Positions 1 to 11,289 of a stretch of DNA of 64,000 nt are shown one piece after another. Numbering within the stretch: the first letter of the stretch is position 1; the number at the start of each line of letters is the position of its first letter. Below the pieces are notes generated by a model. The model was given only the letters and a program-made list of their open reading frames with translations, was not told the DNA's origin and did not search any database. The stretch comes from Allacma fusca (taxonomy: Eukaryota; Arthropoda; Collembola; Symphypleona; Sminthuridae), in assembly GCA_947179485.1 (NCBI GenBank), contig OX359250.1, forward strand, positions 3,245,661 to 3,309,660. The letters are read 5' to 3'. The position numbers and the translations under genes were made by a program.

Positions 1-56
1 CAAGCAACAAGTAGTTTTTAAAACACGAAATACATGCAATGAAAATATATGAAAAA

Positions 57-1040
57 TTACTCCATAAAATCATAGTCTCCATCATCTGATTCTTCGTCGT
101 CAATGCATTTCGTTGTATTTGACATTGTATCAACCGTATCAATTCCTGTAGAGTCGTTTGCCATCTTGGGGCGAACCAAAATGTGACTGTCCATAGTCAA
201 GCTGACATGCAAAATCCCAGGGTTGGACCACACCAAAAATGATACTTTTTTCTTTACTTCAGAGACAGGAGAATTCAAGTAGACCTGAGGAATTTCCACC
301 ATGCTGTTAAGCAACACCAAAAATTTCAGAGTCCCAAGATCCAAATCAGGCTCTTGCCACATCTTCCAACGGTCCTGATTACGACTCACGCTTCTTTCGC
401 AAAAATGGAATCAATGGAGTGTCCTCCTTGTTCTCCCGACGCTGTATTTCCTGCATCTGAGCAAATTCATCAAGTATCTGTCCACGAAACTTGGCCAAAT
501 TATCGCCTTGATGCTTGGAGATGTAAACAACCGTAGGTTTGACGTTAGCATTTTGTCGTCCCAAAAAATTAAAGACACGGTTCACACAAAGGATTTGGAT
601 GCATTCGTCCGTGGATGTCACTATCAATCTTTCAAATTATATGCATTTAATATTACATTTAAAAAAAGATATATATATATCATATACACACTACCTGATT
701 TTTTATATTTATAAAATGTATATACTATATTTTCAATATACTATAATTAAAATTCCCTTACCATGACACACTCGGGTGACTCAAAGAAGCTCCAATCGCT
801 CCATGGATTGGTTTTCTTGCTTACAACCTTGGTATGATCAAATATTTGCAGCAATGCTCGTTTTCGCGCAAATCCTGGTCTTGCCGACTCTGTAGATACA
901 AAATAGTTAATATAAAATATCAATGCATAAATTTTTATATTTACACATCCTTTCGACAAACAACTATACTTCAAATATGAATATTTTAAAATTTAAATTT
1001 TATTACCTTTCTTTGAATTCGAAAAATATTTGCTCGTCAT
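57..1040 (-). CDS. Unidentified intron-containing gene, probably part of the adjacent virus-like element
   Basis: I do not recognise this gene. On the minus strand a short first exon (1040-1007, ATG) ends at a good donor (G|GTAATA). It joins in phase to 889-762 after a TCTACAG acceptor; that exon ends at ATG|GTAAGG. A third open stretch (about 627-379, beginning near TSTDECIQILCVNRVFNF) and a fourth (389-57, ending DYDFME and stop) follow. The join from exon 2 to exon 3 is off by one base with the best donor. A weaker donor inside exon 2 (GA|GTGTGT) would restore phase. Stretches three and four overlap by a few bases in different frames, and a GTGAGT donor lies at the overlap, so either an intron or a frameshift separates them. 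The last part is acidic (DDEESDDGD). The gene starts about 430 bp from the helicase relic and points away from it. It may be a third gene of the same element or a host gene. Confidence 0.4.
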
Positions 1041-1117
1041 GTTGAGTTGGAAAATACCGTTTTCAATTTTTCAATCAATGTTAATCAACAAAATATACGT
1101 GTCGGATTTTGTTTTGT

Positions 1118-1178
1118 GAAATTGTGTGAGAGAAAGAGTAAGAGAGAGAGAGAAATGGAGGTAGAGAGAGAGATGAAC
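1118..1178. repeat. GA-rich simple sequence
   Basis: A purine-rich run made largely of GAGA units lies between the divergent starts of the unidentified minus-strand gene and the helicase relic. Apart from this run, 1041-1474 shows nothing recognisable. Confidence 0.6.
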
Positions 1179-1474
1179 AGAGCTTCAAGTGTGAATGGCG
1201 ATGATAATGTATTAAGAGTCCAGCTATATATATTTGTTGCTGACATCTTGAGCAAGCATGAATCTTGAGCTCTAGAAACATTAGCAGTAAAATTTATATG
1301 CATTTACGTGTTGTTCTACATTGAAAAAGAATTGAAGAAGAAAAAATACTTGGACTCGTGAGAACGTTGTTATGGATACGTTTAGTTTTATGTCCGTCTT
1401 CATGCAAGCAAATAACGTACAAACAGTTCCACTCTCAGGATTGGCTCCTCTATTAGTATCAACTTGTATACAGC

Positions 1475-3003
1475 ATGGAAGTTACGGGTAGTGAAATAGA
1501 CGAAGCAACTTTTCATGTTTGGGTTTCCCACTGGAAAACTCAATCATACAAAATGCTAAAACCAGAAATCCCTTTTGAAAACTTAAGTACAAAACAACAA
1601 AATATAGTTAATATTGTAAATACACATGTGAAACAAAGTGTAAGTATGCAAACCATTGAGAATGATTGTTAACGGTGACCCTGGAAATGGAAAAACCGCA
1701 TTTGCAATATTTACTTGAGAACAAAAAGCGTGAGTGCGACGAATTTTACTATATGTACGTTGCATTCACCTGATCAGCCAGTTTTATAATGAATGGGGAG
1801 ACAATTCAATCAGGTTTTAAAATTCCAACCTATGACAGTCAAAAATTGGTTACTATAACACTTAGTAAGAAAAGACATTATAAATTGAAAAATGTTCGAC
1901 TTATTGTGTGTGACGAAACAAGCGTGCTTGGATTACGATTATTCAATAAAATGGATAAAATATTGCGAAGCGTTGACCCGGAAAATTTTCAGTATGCTTT
2001 TGCAAATCGGCGTGTAATTCTACTGGGAGATATATACCAAACCGGTCCTGTAGGAGACTTTCCATTGTTATCAACTAAAAGCGCTAGGTTTAATGATGAA
2101 GTTAGGTCGGCAAGAAAAGCCTTCTAGTCATTTGATACAGTTGCAATTCTCGACAAATATTACTGACATGACGGTGATGACGAAGCGCAAACTAAATTAA
2201 AAATGTTTTTACAACGCCTCAAACGATGTGAATTGACCAATGCAGACATTGAGTACATACGAGGAAGAATGGAGCGAACATTATGTGAAGAAGAACGTGA
2301 ATCGTTTAGGTGAGCATTGAGAGTTTTTCCTTTAAGCTGTCAGGTGCGGGAATGTAATAGGTACGCATTGAGAAACAAGGCTAGATATAAGGTATATAAA
2401 TATAAATTACAAGATAAAATTGATTATCTGTTTACAGTAAAATACTTCGACAAAACTTCACAGACTCTGAAATCGTGAAAATAGAAAACGGTTTACAAGC
2501 ATTGAAGCTAGGCTTAGGATTTCCAATTGTGTTACAAAAAAATATAGCAAGTCGAGTTGGGTTGCATAATGGATGCGAGGGTATACTCGTGGATATTGTG
2601 TACAAGAATAGAAAGCGAAACTGTTTTCAGTTTCGCTTGCTGTTTTGAATTTTCAGGTTACACAGGAGAGAATTTTGTTCGTGCTGCTCGTGGTGTAGGG
2701 ATCCCTATATTTCGTTGTCCTGTTCCTGAACAACAAGACGATCATGAATATGTTACTTCAGAACGGTTTCCTATTGATCTTAACTACGCGTCTACTTTTT
2801 ACCGCAGCCAAGGTAAAACACTGCCAAAGGTATGCATTTACCTAGACGAGAACCAGTTTTGTCCAGGTCTGGACTATGTAATGTTTTTTCGGTGCAAGCG
2901 AATTACAGATATTATGATATTAGTCTGTGTAGATTGTGTTCTTACTCAAAGATTAATTCACAAGTCTTTTGTGAAATGGCAGCATGGTTTATTGACCGAA
3001 TAA
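1475..3003 (+). pseudogene. Pif1-family (SF1B) DNA helicase, broken
   Basis: The helicase motifs occur in order but in several frames. A lead-in with FENLSTKQQNIV is at about 1575-1620. The Walker A loop GDPGNGKT is at about 1675-1700, with a stop soon after. Walker B is RLIVCDETSVLG (about 1896-1930), and the Pif1 signature GDIYQTGPVGDF (GDFxQLPPV type) is at about 2025-2065. The C-terminal domain has GLGFPIVLQKNIASRVGLHNG (here 21 residues, so read as GLGFPIVLQKN then IASRVGLHNG) at about 2510-2570 and motif VI as FYRSQGKTLPKV (about 2797-2832). Frameshifts and stops separate these blocks, so it is not functional. In eukaryotes Pif1 helicases are cellular, fused to Rep in Helitrons, or carried by some virus-like elements. 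No HUH nuclease motif was seen upstream. It converges tail to tail on the DNA polymerase relic, which suggests one element. Confidence 0.82.
2613..2638. repeat. Perfect 11-bp inverted repeat inside the helicase relic
   Basis: AAGCGAAACTG, a TTTT loop and CAGTTTCGCTT form a perfect small hairpin at the point where the helicase reading frame shifts. It looks like a short palindromic insertion or a replication-slippage product. Confidence 0.7.
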
Positions 3004-3364
3004 AAGCGCTTAAGCTCTTTGGAAGAATTACTTATTCAATGAATTTTGTTGGAATGTAAATAAATACATTTTGTAAGTTGAATTTTCCTTAATTCGTCAT
3101 TTATTCATATTTTATTAGTCAAACACCATAATTCACAAATCTACTCCATATTTGATAGCTAATAGGAACCAAATGGCAAACTATAATTATAATCACTACT
3201 TTTTGGATACACACGAGAAAAATCTAGGCAATGAAATTGTAGTTTTTTAGACATGGTCTTATACAAGACATGATTATATGATCTTATATTACTAACATTA
3301 TTACTTTTTTTACTTTTTCACACGGATCTGTTGTTACTACTACATTTTTATACGTGCCATGACT
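3004..3364. other. AT-rich spacer between convergent helicase and polymerase relics
   Basis: This is a 360-bp AT-rich stretch between two genes that point towards each other. It carries AATAAA-like sequence just after the helicase (about 3058-3064) and many TTTTTT runs, as expected of two facing 3' ends. No gene is visible. Confidence 0.5.
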
Positions 3365-6300
3365 TCAGAACGTTTCAATAGTTGCACTTGGTATGCCTTT
3401 ATTTTTCATTAAAGGTTTACTTGCTTTTTTATGGTAAATAATCGAATACTGCTTTGATTTCAACGTTACAGACTGGGAAACATCTAAAGATTCAATTTTC
3501 CACTTTCCACTGGAATTTCTATTAAATTCCCGCAAGTCAGGAAACTCTGGAAACATTGTAAATATCTCATGGTCTTTTGGTATCTTTGAAAAGTCAAACA
3601 TTTCTTTGCGTGCTATGATCTTCCTCCAGATATCTTTTTCATTCCCTTGAATTTCCATTAGGGTCGAATCTGTGTCTGTAAATATAGAGTACACGTTTTT
3701 TTCAAACATGCTTCCTAGCTGATCATGTACACTACTGTAGAAAATTTCCTTGGCAAAATCCAATACACTCATTCCAACTTGCTGCGGTTATTGAGCATTA
3801 TAGATATTGGTTTAAATTTTAGTATGCAAAAATGTTCGTTTATTATATCAAAATCGACACATCCTTCCATTGAAAGTAATTCTCGTGCTTTCTCACAACT
3901 CTCACAAAAACGTATGGTAAGCATATTTTCGCCAGACTGTAAAAATTTCCCAAAACTTCCATTATTGACCAACTCAAGCAGAGCCTCTTCACTGTCGGTC
4001 TTGGCACGCTTCCTTTTTACCGTGTTGCTTTCAATGAAACTTTTAAGAAATGCTTTTTCTTCAAAGCTTAACCCAGAGTGTATATCTTTGAGAACCACAC
4101 CCATTCGTAAATAGAACATTAACACTCGATAGTGCAGTTCGTAATGTTTCTTTTCATAAAATGTAGAGAGAAGCTTGGATGTGCTCAAGTATGCACGTGC
4201 AGTAGCTGTACCTAAAGAATTCATCGTTTGGATTTGGTCTGAGGGTAAATCCTCCAGCTTTACATGCCTTCTCTCGGGAACCAACAGCAAATTTTCACTT
4301 ATATCTTGCAAAGTGTGCGGAATTTCCAGCGTCGTTTCAAGAATATATCCTTTTGCTCTTTCACGACATTGCATCTCTGGACTTAGCCAATTTATCTTTT
4401 TTAGTTGTTCCACATTTTCCCACTGAGAGTCAGAGTGAGGAAATTTGTTGGTTTCCATTGCCTGACTGTACAGGGATACCTTATCAAAGTATATAATTAC
4501 AGATTCTGGTTTTGAATCATCGTACCCCAACGGGTTCCTTGGTGTATTTGCTGTTGTAATCTTACGAGTTCAAAATTATTATCCTCAACGTTTCCCTCGC
4601 CGTACCATATCAATCATTGATTTATCCCGTATGTAATGAACTTCTTCTCTTGCAGTATGAAGCCAACATTGCCAAGCAAAAGAACTTGATGTTGTACAGT
4701 ATGTAGGATCAAGACCGAAGGAGTTTTTAGCATTACATACATAATTCGTCCACGTAATACTTAAGAGTAAACTATCGAGTAGCGTATATAGCGCAGTATA
4801 TTGTTTAGTCTTTAATTTGAAAAGTCGTACAATCTTCTTGTATAGTATCCCAATCTTTGTCTGTACACTTTTCAAATATTAAATCATTGTCAAAGGCTTG
4901 CCGCTCCGGCATGGGTGTTCCTGGCCTGAGGACCTCTTCGTTTGAAAGATATGTATAAGGAAATGGAAGTTTAGCTAGCAACATATTTAGATGACGAGTG
5001 AAGAAATCAGAATCGAGTTTAATAAAACCTTGAGGTATCAATACCGAACGCACTGCTTGATTTAATATATCATAATGTAGAGAATCCTCTTTTTTCAAAC
5101 TTTCAACTAGATTTGACAAAGAGCGAGGCAAAAACTGATAGCTGTCGAGCAGTCGCAACTTTGCTTTCCGATTTCCGCACCATGCTTTTTTCGAGTTTTT
5201 TCTGTCGCCTCCGTAATTTTTAAAAAGTGGAGGTATATACATATCTCTTGCTACAATTTCAATTTGAACAAATTGTTCTCCAGATTTTGCGATTACATTA
5301 ATATCCTCAAAATCCAAGGCTACTTTAATAGAGAGCCTTGTCAAAATCAAACAAAGTCGTGTTCATGTACTGAAGTAACAAATGATGGTCCTACTTGCTA
5401 CTGTTATGACAAATGCACGGCAATTCATATTTATATCTAGTACGAAGTTTACACCCTTGGCACAGACTTGATTCATACAAACCTGTGCCATGATTATGGT
5501 TATATACTTTAACTACACGCTTTTGATTCCTCAATAGCTATAACATTCCCCTGATCATCAATGTAATAACATTCTTCAATCTGCTGGAGCCAGTCATATG
5601 GAATGTCGCCACTCTTAATAAATTCACGACGACAATGTTCACAATGTGTTGCATCCTCATGTCGTTTACGTGTTGCTGGTGAAGGTGTGACGTAATTATT
5701 AGTTGAACGTATTAAATGCAACAACTTTTGTCTCCAGTAAAATACACGCTTAAAAAATGCTGGACTGGTTCAGCTCCATCAGAATACTCTACCGATACTA
5801 CTTGTGCTCCAGCATTACTGTCATTGTGTATAACGACCAGTGAGTACCTTGCTGGGATATATTCATATTGCTTTACTGTATTAACTTGTTTCTTTGTTGA
5901 CGTGAGGTTGGGTAATAACACAGGCTTACTGAAAGCTTCAAAGTCATACACCAAAAAATATGGATAGCAATGCTTCACCCCAGGCCTATTGAACTTTAAT
6001 GTTTGTCCCTCCGGTGGAAATTTATATTCAATATCAAGAGTCAAAGCATTCTTATTATTTTCACATCGCCCCGTACAAGATTGAGCGTTTTTCTTTATCT
6101 TTGCACTTGTCTTGACATTTCTTACACATTTCGTACAAAACTTCTTATTTGAAAGTCACATATTCAACTTTAAGAAATCTCTCGGGATCGACAATAAGTA
6201 CGTAATGGAATAAGTCACAAGCACCTTGGCTATCACCACCACCTGGCACTTTTTCGTGAATAAGAAATAAGTTTACGGTGTCTTGAAAGCCTAGAGTTCA

Positions 6301-6370
6301 TGGTCTCATAACGATAATACAGTAAATGCTTATACATTTTAATCAGTTGTTCAGCACCTTGAAATACGTG
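3365..6370 (-). pseudogene. Protein-primed family-B DNA polymerase (Maverick/Polinton-type), degenerate
   Basis: Read on the minus strand, blocks of a protein-primed family-B polymerase appear in order. The N-terminal block is at about 6370-6150 (VNLFLIHEKVPGGGDSQGAC), followed by a Cys-rich patch. The exonuclease I motif is YFLVYDFEAF (about 5950). A second exonuclease block with LLDSYQFLPRSL lies at about 5155-5110. Another block contains FGLDPTYCTTSSSFAW (about 4725-4680). Palm motif A is FDKVSLYSQAM (about 4490-4455), motif B is NNGSFGKF (about 3975-3945), and motif C is YSIFTDTDSTL (about 3690-3660). All palm acidic positions can be read. Breaks occur near 3770, 4560, 4810, 5350 and 5720, so the gene is dead. 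In the Maverick/Polinton family this enzyme replicates the element from a protein primer. No integrase, ATPase, protease or capsid gene was seen in the window. Confidence 0.88.
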
Positions 6371-6377
6371 TGCACAG

Positions 6378-6474
6378 CATGTGATTATATACATATATAT
6401 ATATAGTATACATATATATATATATATAGTATACATATATATATATAGTATACATATATATATATATATATTGT
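6378..6474. repeat. (TA)n microsatellite with TATAGTATACATATA periodicity
   Basis: About 97 bp of almost pure TA, punctuated every 25-35 bp by GTATAC, sits at the 5' edge of the polymerase relic. It probably marks where polymerase coding similarity is lost. Confidence 0.85.
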
Positions 6475-6479
6475 AAGAG

Positions 6480-7323
6480 GTGGCAAACAGTTGAGGGATG
6501 GCGAGTGTAGCTCAGATTGGGCACTGTGTCCAAGAGTAATTATACATACTTCCGGTCAGTTTGAATGCCAAAACCAGAGTGATCAACTTTATTTTAGAGT
6601 AGTTAGTTCCTCAGTTGCAGTCAATTCTTAAGGCTATTCTTCAATACATTTTCATGATAAAGTCATAAACGCATTATTTAATTGTAATATTTCTAAAATT
6701 GAATAAGTTGTTCTCCGAAATAAGTTGTTCTCCTAAATACATCGTCGTTGACAACAGTAACGCAACAATATATATTTATATATGTAAGGACGTGCGGTAC
6801 TTTGGGCTCTGCACTCGTTTTCCAACCCTGAAGTTTTCCTCACTTCGTACGAAGTTACTCATTTTCACTCATTAATTCATTACTATTTATCACAAATGTT
6901 GCCAAAATAAGATTAACTAATCAGTGTTATTTGCTTAAATTCGCTAACAGTATGTACTACTTTAATAATTACCTAATTTGTTAGTCTCATCACAGGGCCC
7001 CTACCCACATCTGACGGTACTTCCGTTTTCATTCACACCACGTTCAAACAATTGTATTTCATCCTTATTTACTACTCGTTTTCAATGAAACAGCTAATCC
7101 TCTTGCCGATTAAAGCATTTTCATGAATAATTTCATGAATTTCTTTCATTTTTTCCAGCGTGCTCCTGTCCTCATAGCCAGTAGCAAAGACCACCATCAC
7201 ATACTTCCACAAGATGCCAAAACCACAGTAGGAATTGACAGCATAGAGTGGTCGTATTAATATTCTTGAACATGGCCTCAAAGATCAAACAGCAAGCTAA
7301 CTTCATTTGAATAATGTCTGCAG
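6480..7323. other. Spacer without a recognisable gene
   Basis: Nothing recognisable was found apart from one short open frame on the minus strand (7072-7281). It reads plausibly as protein (LEKMKEIHEIIHENALIGKR) and could be a decayed exon of the neighbouring element, but no family signature is visible. Confidence 0.35.
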
Positions 7324-8023
7324 GCAATCACTAACTTCACTTCGACATTTGACACATCTTCAATGACAGCAACAATTCTACATGGATCAAAGAAAGAGGT
7401 GGAGAAACCTTTCCAAAACTTCAAAGAATCGGTTATCACAGAGATGAATCATGCACAAGGCACAAGTGAAACAACTCTGGATAAGGTACATATTTCATAA
7501 TTTTGTATATATCTTTTGAATGCTAATATTTTGATTAAAATTTTCCTCATTGCTTTTTTATTTCAATTTTTCATAGACAAACAATATCTCTGTCATCTCC
7601 AAAAAACAACTCTTCTGATGATCTTGAGTCGCGCGGCGGAGCATTGTTTTTGGTCTTTGGATCCCTGTCGCGGCATAATGGGCCTCGTGCTGAAGCACTA
7701 TTATAGCATGGGACACTTACAAAAAATGACGTTGACAGGAAATGGGTAACTGCTATATGTCTTCATTTATTAATTAGTTCTTATTTATTCATCGACTCTG
7801 ACTTAGCCCTTACAACCTGATCTTAATTTATTATATATGGTGTGAAACGCCATTGACATTAGAACTCATTCTTAAATGCGTGATCTTTTTTTCTTTCCAG
7901 CGTCAACCAAACTGGTCGGAAGATATCAGCTTCGGAATCCAACCCAGCGTTTCCAGCTCCAGCTGCCAATACACCTCGTATAGCGCTTCCAACGATTCAC
8001 CGAAGGATGTGTTCGGTATGTTT
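7324..8023 (+). pseudogene. Possible exons of an unidentified broken gene
   Basis: 7324-7485 is a 54-codon open stretch between a CAG acceptor and an AG|GTACAT donor. It is rich in T/S at first and charged later (GSKKEVEKPFQNFKE). A second open stretch follows an ATAG acceptor at about 7577 and reads SSDDLESRGGALFLVFGSL in one frame. A third follows a TTTCCAG acceptor at 7901. The phases do not agree between stretches, and a hAT-type element is inserted just downstream at 8032. I recognise no family. The exon-like borders and protein-like composition suggest a decayed gene, but coincidence is possible. Confidence 0.25.
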
Positions 8024-8031
8024 CCAATATC

Positions 8032-8974
8032 CAGAGCTATGCAAAATACTTGGTCTAAGATTACAAAATACCAAATAAAATACCTGAAGTGAAATATAGA
8101 AAATACAAAATATAAGGTAAAATACCTCAGGGTACATTGCTAAAATACAAATAAAAATACAATACATGGTCGGTAATTTAAAATACTCAAATACAAAATA
8201 CTGTATTTTAAATACAATAATTTTCTTAAAATACACAAATAATGCTCACTATTTTCATTTTCTGGGACTCAAACAGCTTTCAAAATCAACATTTAAAAAA
8301 TTAATTAGATACCTAATCACTTCAAGGACTGCATATAAGACTGGTGTAGTAACAAATGATTCAACTTTTGTTGAATTGGTCAGTCCGTTAATTATAATTA
8401 CATTGACTAACGATAATCAGTTATTTTGATTGTTTATTCAGTAGTGTATATTATTATGATATTTTTAGTATCTGAGTTAGTATCTGAAAATTAAATTGAG
8501 TGCCTTCGACGGATCTTAAATATTGTTGTTAAACAGGCAAGGTGGACTATGTGATGTACAAAAGCATGCGCGCGTAGAATATTTTGCCCTTTCAGTGACG
8601 TTATGTAATACTGAATATGGAGAACCTGAACATGTTTGATGTATCCAGCTAAAAGGATTCATTCCGTCGCATGTTATTGCATTGCTAAAATGGAATTCGC
8701 ACAGATATTGAACATCATGTAAACTACAAACAATGTCAAAGTTGTAATCATGCTGGTGAAAAGTATTTTGAGCCAAATACTTATTTGAAAGACATTTTCC
8801 AGGCCATTGAAAGTAAGCAAATACAAAATACTTTTGTACTTACAGGATCTTAAAATACTAAATACAAAATACTTGCCCACTGCTTGCTAACTTGAAAATA
8901 CCAAATACAAAATACTTTGTGGCCTGAAAATACGTATTTTAAAATACTGTATTTGAAAATACTGCATAGCTCTG
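8032..8974. mobile_element. Non-autonomous hAT-type element, AAAATAC motif family
   Basis: The ends are inverted copies (CAGAGCTATGCA... and ...TGCATAGCTCTG), flanked by an exact 8-bp direct repeat CCAATATC (8024-8031 and 8975-8982). An 8-bp duplication and CAG-type termini are the hallmark of the hAT superfamily. The 943-bp body encodes no transposase. Both ends, but not the middle, are packed with AAAATAC/GTATTTT units. These look like subterminal transposase-binding repeats. The identical target duplication suggests a fairly young insertion. Confidence 0.9.
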
Positions 8975-8982
8975 CCAATATC

Positions 8983-9668
8983 TTCAAAACAGATCAAATT
9001 TGTCCTACCTACTTTTACCTTACTTGTTTATTCCCGTTTATTAACAGCTGCGTAGCCTACACTTAAGCCCATTGCCGAGGGACTGAAAAGCAATTCTCTG
9101 AAGAATATCATGAATTCCTCAGGCTAGTCCAGGAAAAATGCCGTTACGAAATCGGAAAGATTTTAGACTACTTTCGTTAATGCTACAACGATGACGGCGC
9201 AATTAAGTCAAATAATGCACATCCTATTCTGCAAGGCGACGACGATCACGATTCCAAAAGATAAAGTGCTGCTGAGTCTTAATGCTTTTAACTTCCATGA
9301 TCAACTTATTTTCATTCATTATTTGTGTAACTTCCCTATGCTCTCAATTTTAATATTTGTATTACCTTCATATTACTTGCTACAATATTTTTTATTTCTA
9401 ATGTTTATGACATACATTGCAAATACATTATTACGGTATACACAAACACTCCACATTATTACATGATGCAAGATACTTATTTTCTCTATATAATGTCAGC
9501 ATACAAAATGAAAAATAAAATCTCAAAAGTATATAATGTATGACCACTTGGTATCACAACTTAATATAACCTTCATTATTATATGAATGCATCATTTATT
9601 TTGTCGGTCATAAGTAAACATTAGTCTCCGATTAAGAAACAAATGACATCTTCCACCAGTAAACAACC
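8983..9668. other. AT-rich spacer, no supported gene
   Basis: About 9040-9240 has a somewhat richer base composition and reads as short peptides in several frames. It could be a remnant of the broken gene split by the element at 8032. Otherwise nothing is visible. Confidence 0.3.
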
Positions 9669-9780
9669 AAGGGATGTGCCACAAATGACGTCATCCAAAA
9701 ATCTTGCAAATTACGACTGACTGACTTGATAATCATTCGACGTCACATCGAAGGCTGACTGACTAAATATGACGTCATAT
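9669..9780 (+). mobile_element. Short repeat with TGACGTCAT palindromes, copy 1
   Basis: It begins AAGGGATGTGCCACAAATGACGTCAT and contains GACTGACTGAC runs and three GACGTC cores. A second copy in the opposite orientation lies at 16283-16393 and shares the AAGGGATRTGCCACAAATGA end and the CTGACTGACT runs. It is therefore a dispersed miniature element. TGACGTCA is also the consensus CRE/CREB-ATF site. Confidence 0.7.
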
Positions 9781-9949
9781 ATGTATGTATATCTATATGG
9801 GTATAATATAATGCCATAGGCTGCTTTATTACTTAAAACTGCGTTTGTTTGCAAACCAAATATTAATTATCAGCAATTAGTCGCATTTGTTTACCTCGTT
9901 TTAATCGTCGAGATTTTTGTTATTAGCCATCGGTAATAACAAATAATCT

Positions 9950-10440
9950 TCGTGAAAATAAGATCACAGAAGAAACGCATGCTTATTTGTTACCGACATA
10001 TCCCAGAATGTCAAAAATTTCGGTTTACCTAAAATTCACAAAGATGGAAATCCAATGAGACCTATTAATGATTTCAAATTCTCCATATTCTATAATACAG
10101 CAGTTTTTGAACAATATCATATCTAAATCCAATGTAGGATTCTGGTCCTCTGTCAAGAATTCCTCTGAACTTATGAATAGAATTCGTCATTTACAAATAC
10201 TTAAAAAAACTCTATTTGTTTCATTCGATGTAAAATCACTTTTTACCAGTCTTCCTATGTCTGAAACACTACACGCAACCAAATGGAAAGCAAATTTACC
10301 AAACAATATTGATGTCGAGGATATCATGAAGTTAATGCGAACCTGCACAACTGATACATTTTTCTCCTTCCGAAATAACATTTACAGACAAATAGATGGA
10401 AGTCCAATGGGGAGCCCATTTCATCTACCCCTTAAAATTT
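9950..10440 (+). pseudogene. Penelope-like reverse transcriptase, N-terminal fragments
   Basis: Blocks are readable in two frames. PTYPRM is near 10000 and LPKIHKDGNPMRPI at about 10025-10066. An open frame follows (10068-10442) with the RT core LFVSFDVKSLFTSLPM (about 10215-10260, catalytic Asp present) and IYRQIDGSPMGSPF (about 10380-10425). The frame then stops. The next RT block with the second catalytic motif (Y/F-DD) is missing, deleted between here and the GIY-YIG part. The enzyme is therefore inactive. Its normal role is copying element RNA into DNA at nicked target sites. Confidence 0.85.
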
Positions 10441-10460
10441 AAATCATTCAGCCAACAAAA

Positions 10461-11202
10461 TATGTCCAAAATGATAAATCAGAATAATTTATCCACAAGA
10501 AATGAACAGCCTCCTATCATTACAGACTCTCAACTTGATATTCGGATAGAAAGAACAGAAGAAGAACCCGAAGAAGATACCAAGTGTGTTCCCATTCCAT
10601 TTCTGGGTAATTTATCCAATAGAATTAGCGGACTACTAAGAAGAAAATGTCAATGGAAAATAACATTACTACCTGGTAAAATCAAAAGTATGCTAAACCG
10701 AATCAAGGACAAAGAAGAAAATGAAAATCACGTCATATATAAGATTCCATGTAATTCATGTGACAAAATTTATTACGGTGAAACTTATCGTCCATTACAC
10801 ATACGACTGAAAGAACATATTAACCATGTTCGTTTGAAGAACCGTGAGAAATCAGCAGTTGCTCGACACATTTACAACAATAGAAATCATTCCATCGATT
10901 GGGATAACGCCAAGTCAATGATAAAAGAACCAAATCAATTTTTGAGGAAAATTAAGGAGGGTCTAATAATCCAACAATCCGACAGAAAATTGATGAACGT
11001 CAATGATGGCTTTTTATTAGATGTTGCATGGAAGCCATTAATTCAGAAAATTCTAACTGCTAATTTTAAAAAAATAGCAATCGTCAAAAATTATTTTTTT
11101 AAAAATTGTATATTTTTGCATTGTGTGAATTTATCTGTCACTTGCTTTTTAGTGCCTGAGGATGACAGTCTGTTAGATGTCGAAAGGTTGCATATAATTT
11201 AG
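10461..11202 (+). CDS. Penelope-like element C-terminal part with GIY-YIG endonuclease domain
   Basis: This open frame runs from about 10396, with an internal ATG at 10461. It holds a linker rich in E/K and then a GIY-YIG-like nuclease: VIYKIPCNSCDKIYYGET (about 10732-10785), RPLHIRLKEH (the conserved Arg), and later KEGLIIQQ with the conserved Glu and a trailing NDG. A CxxC pair lies just before the YYGE motif, as in Penelope family proteins. The domain is intact to its usual end (SDRKLMNVNDG); the last 60 residues after that are low-complexity tail. It probably remains from one ORF fused to the upstream reverse transcriptase. Confidence 0.82.
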
Positions 11203-11289
11203 CTTGTTTAATAAAGATTAACCACGTAAACCAAAGATATGGATACGATTATCGGTAATAACCATAATTAAATCCGACGATTAACAATG

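Larger units (their letters stand above)
9898..11285 (+). mobile_element. Penelope-like retroelement, internally deleted, with flanking inverted repeats
   Basis: It carries reverse-transcriptase fragments and a GIY-YIG endonuclease region in Penelope order. An imperfect inverted repeat bounds it: left about 9898-9940 (ATCGTCG ... CGGTAATAAC), right about 11249-11285 (ATCGGTAATAAC ... CGACGATTAAC). The 12-mer ATCGGTAATAAC also occurs as an exact direct repeat at 9929 and 11251. Penelope-like elements commonly carry such terminal repeats. The 3' part has GCCTGAGGATGACAG followed by AATAAAGATTAA, typical of their ends. Confidence 0.8.
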
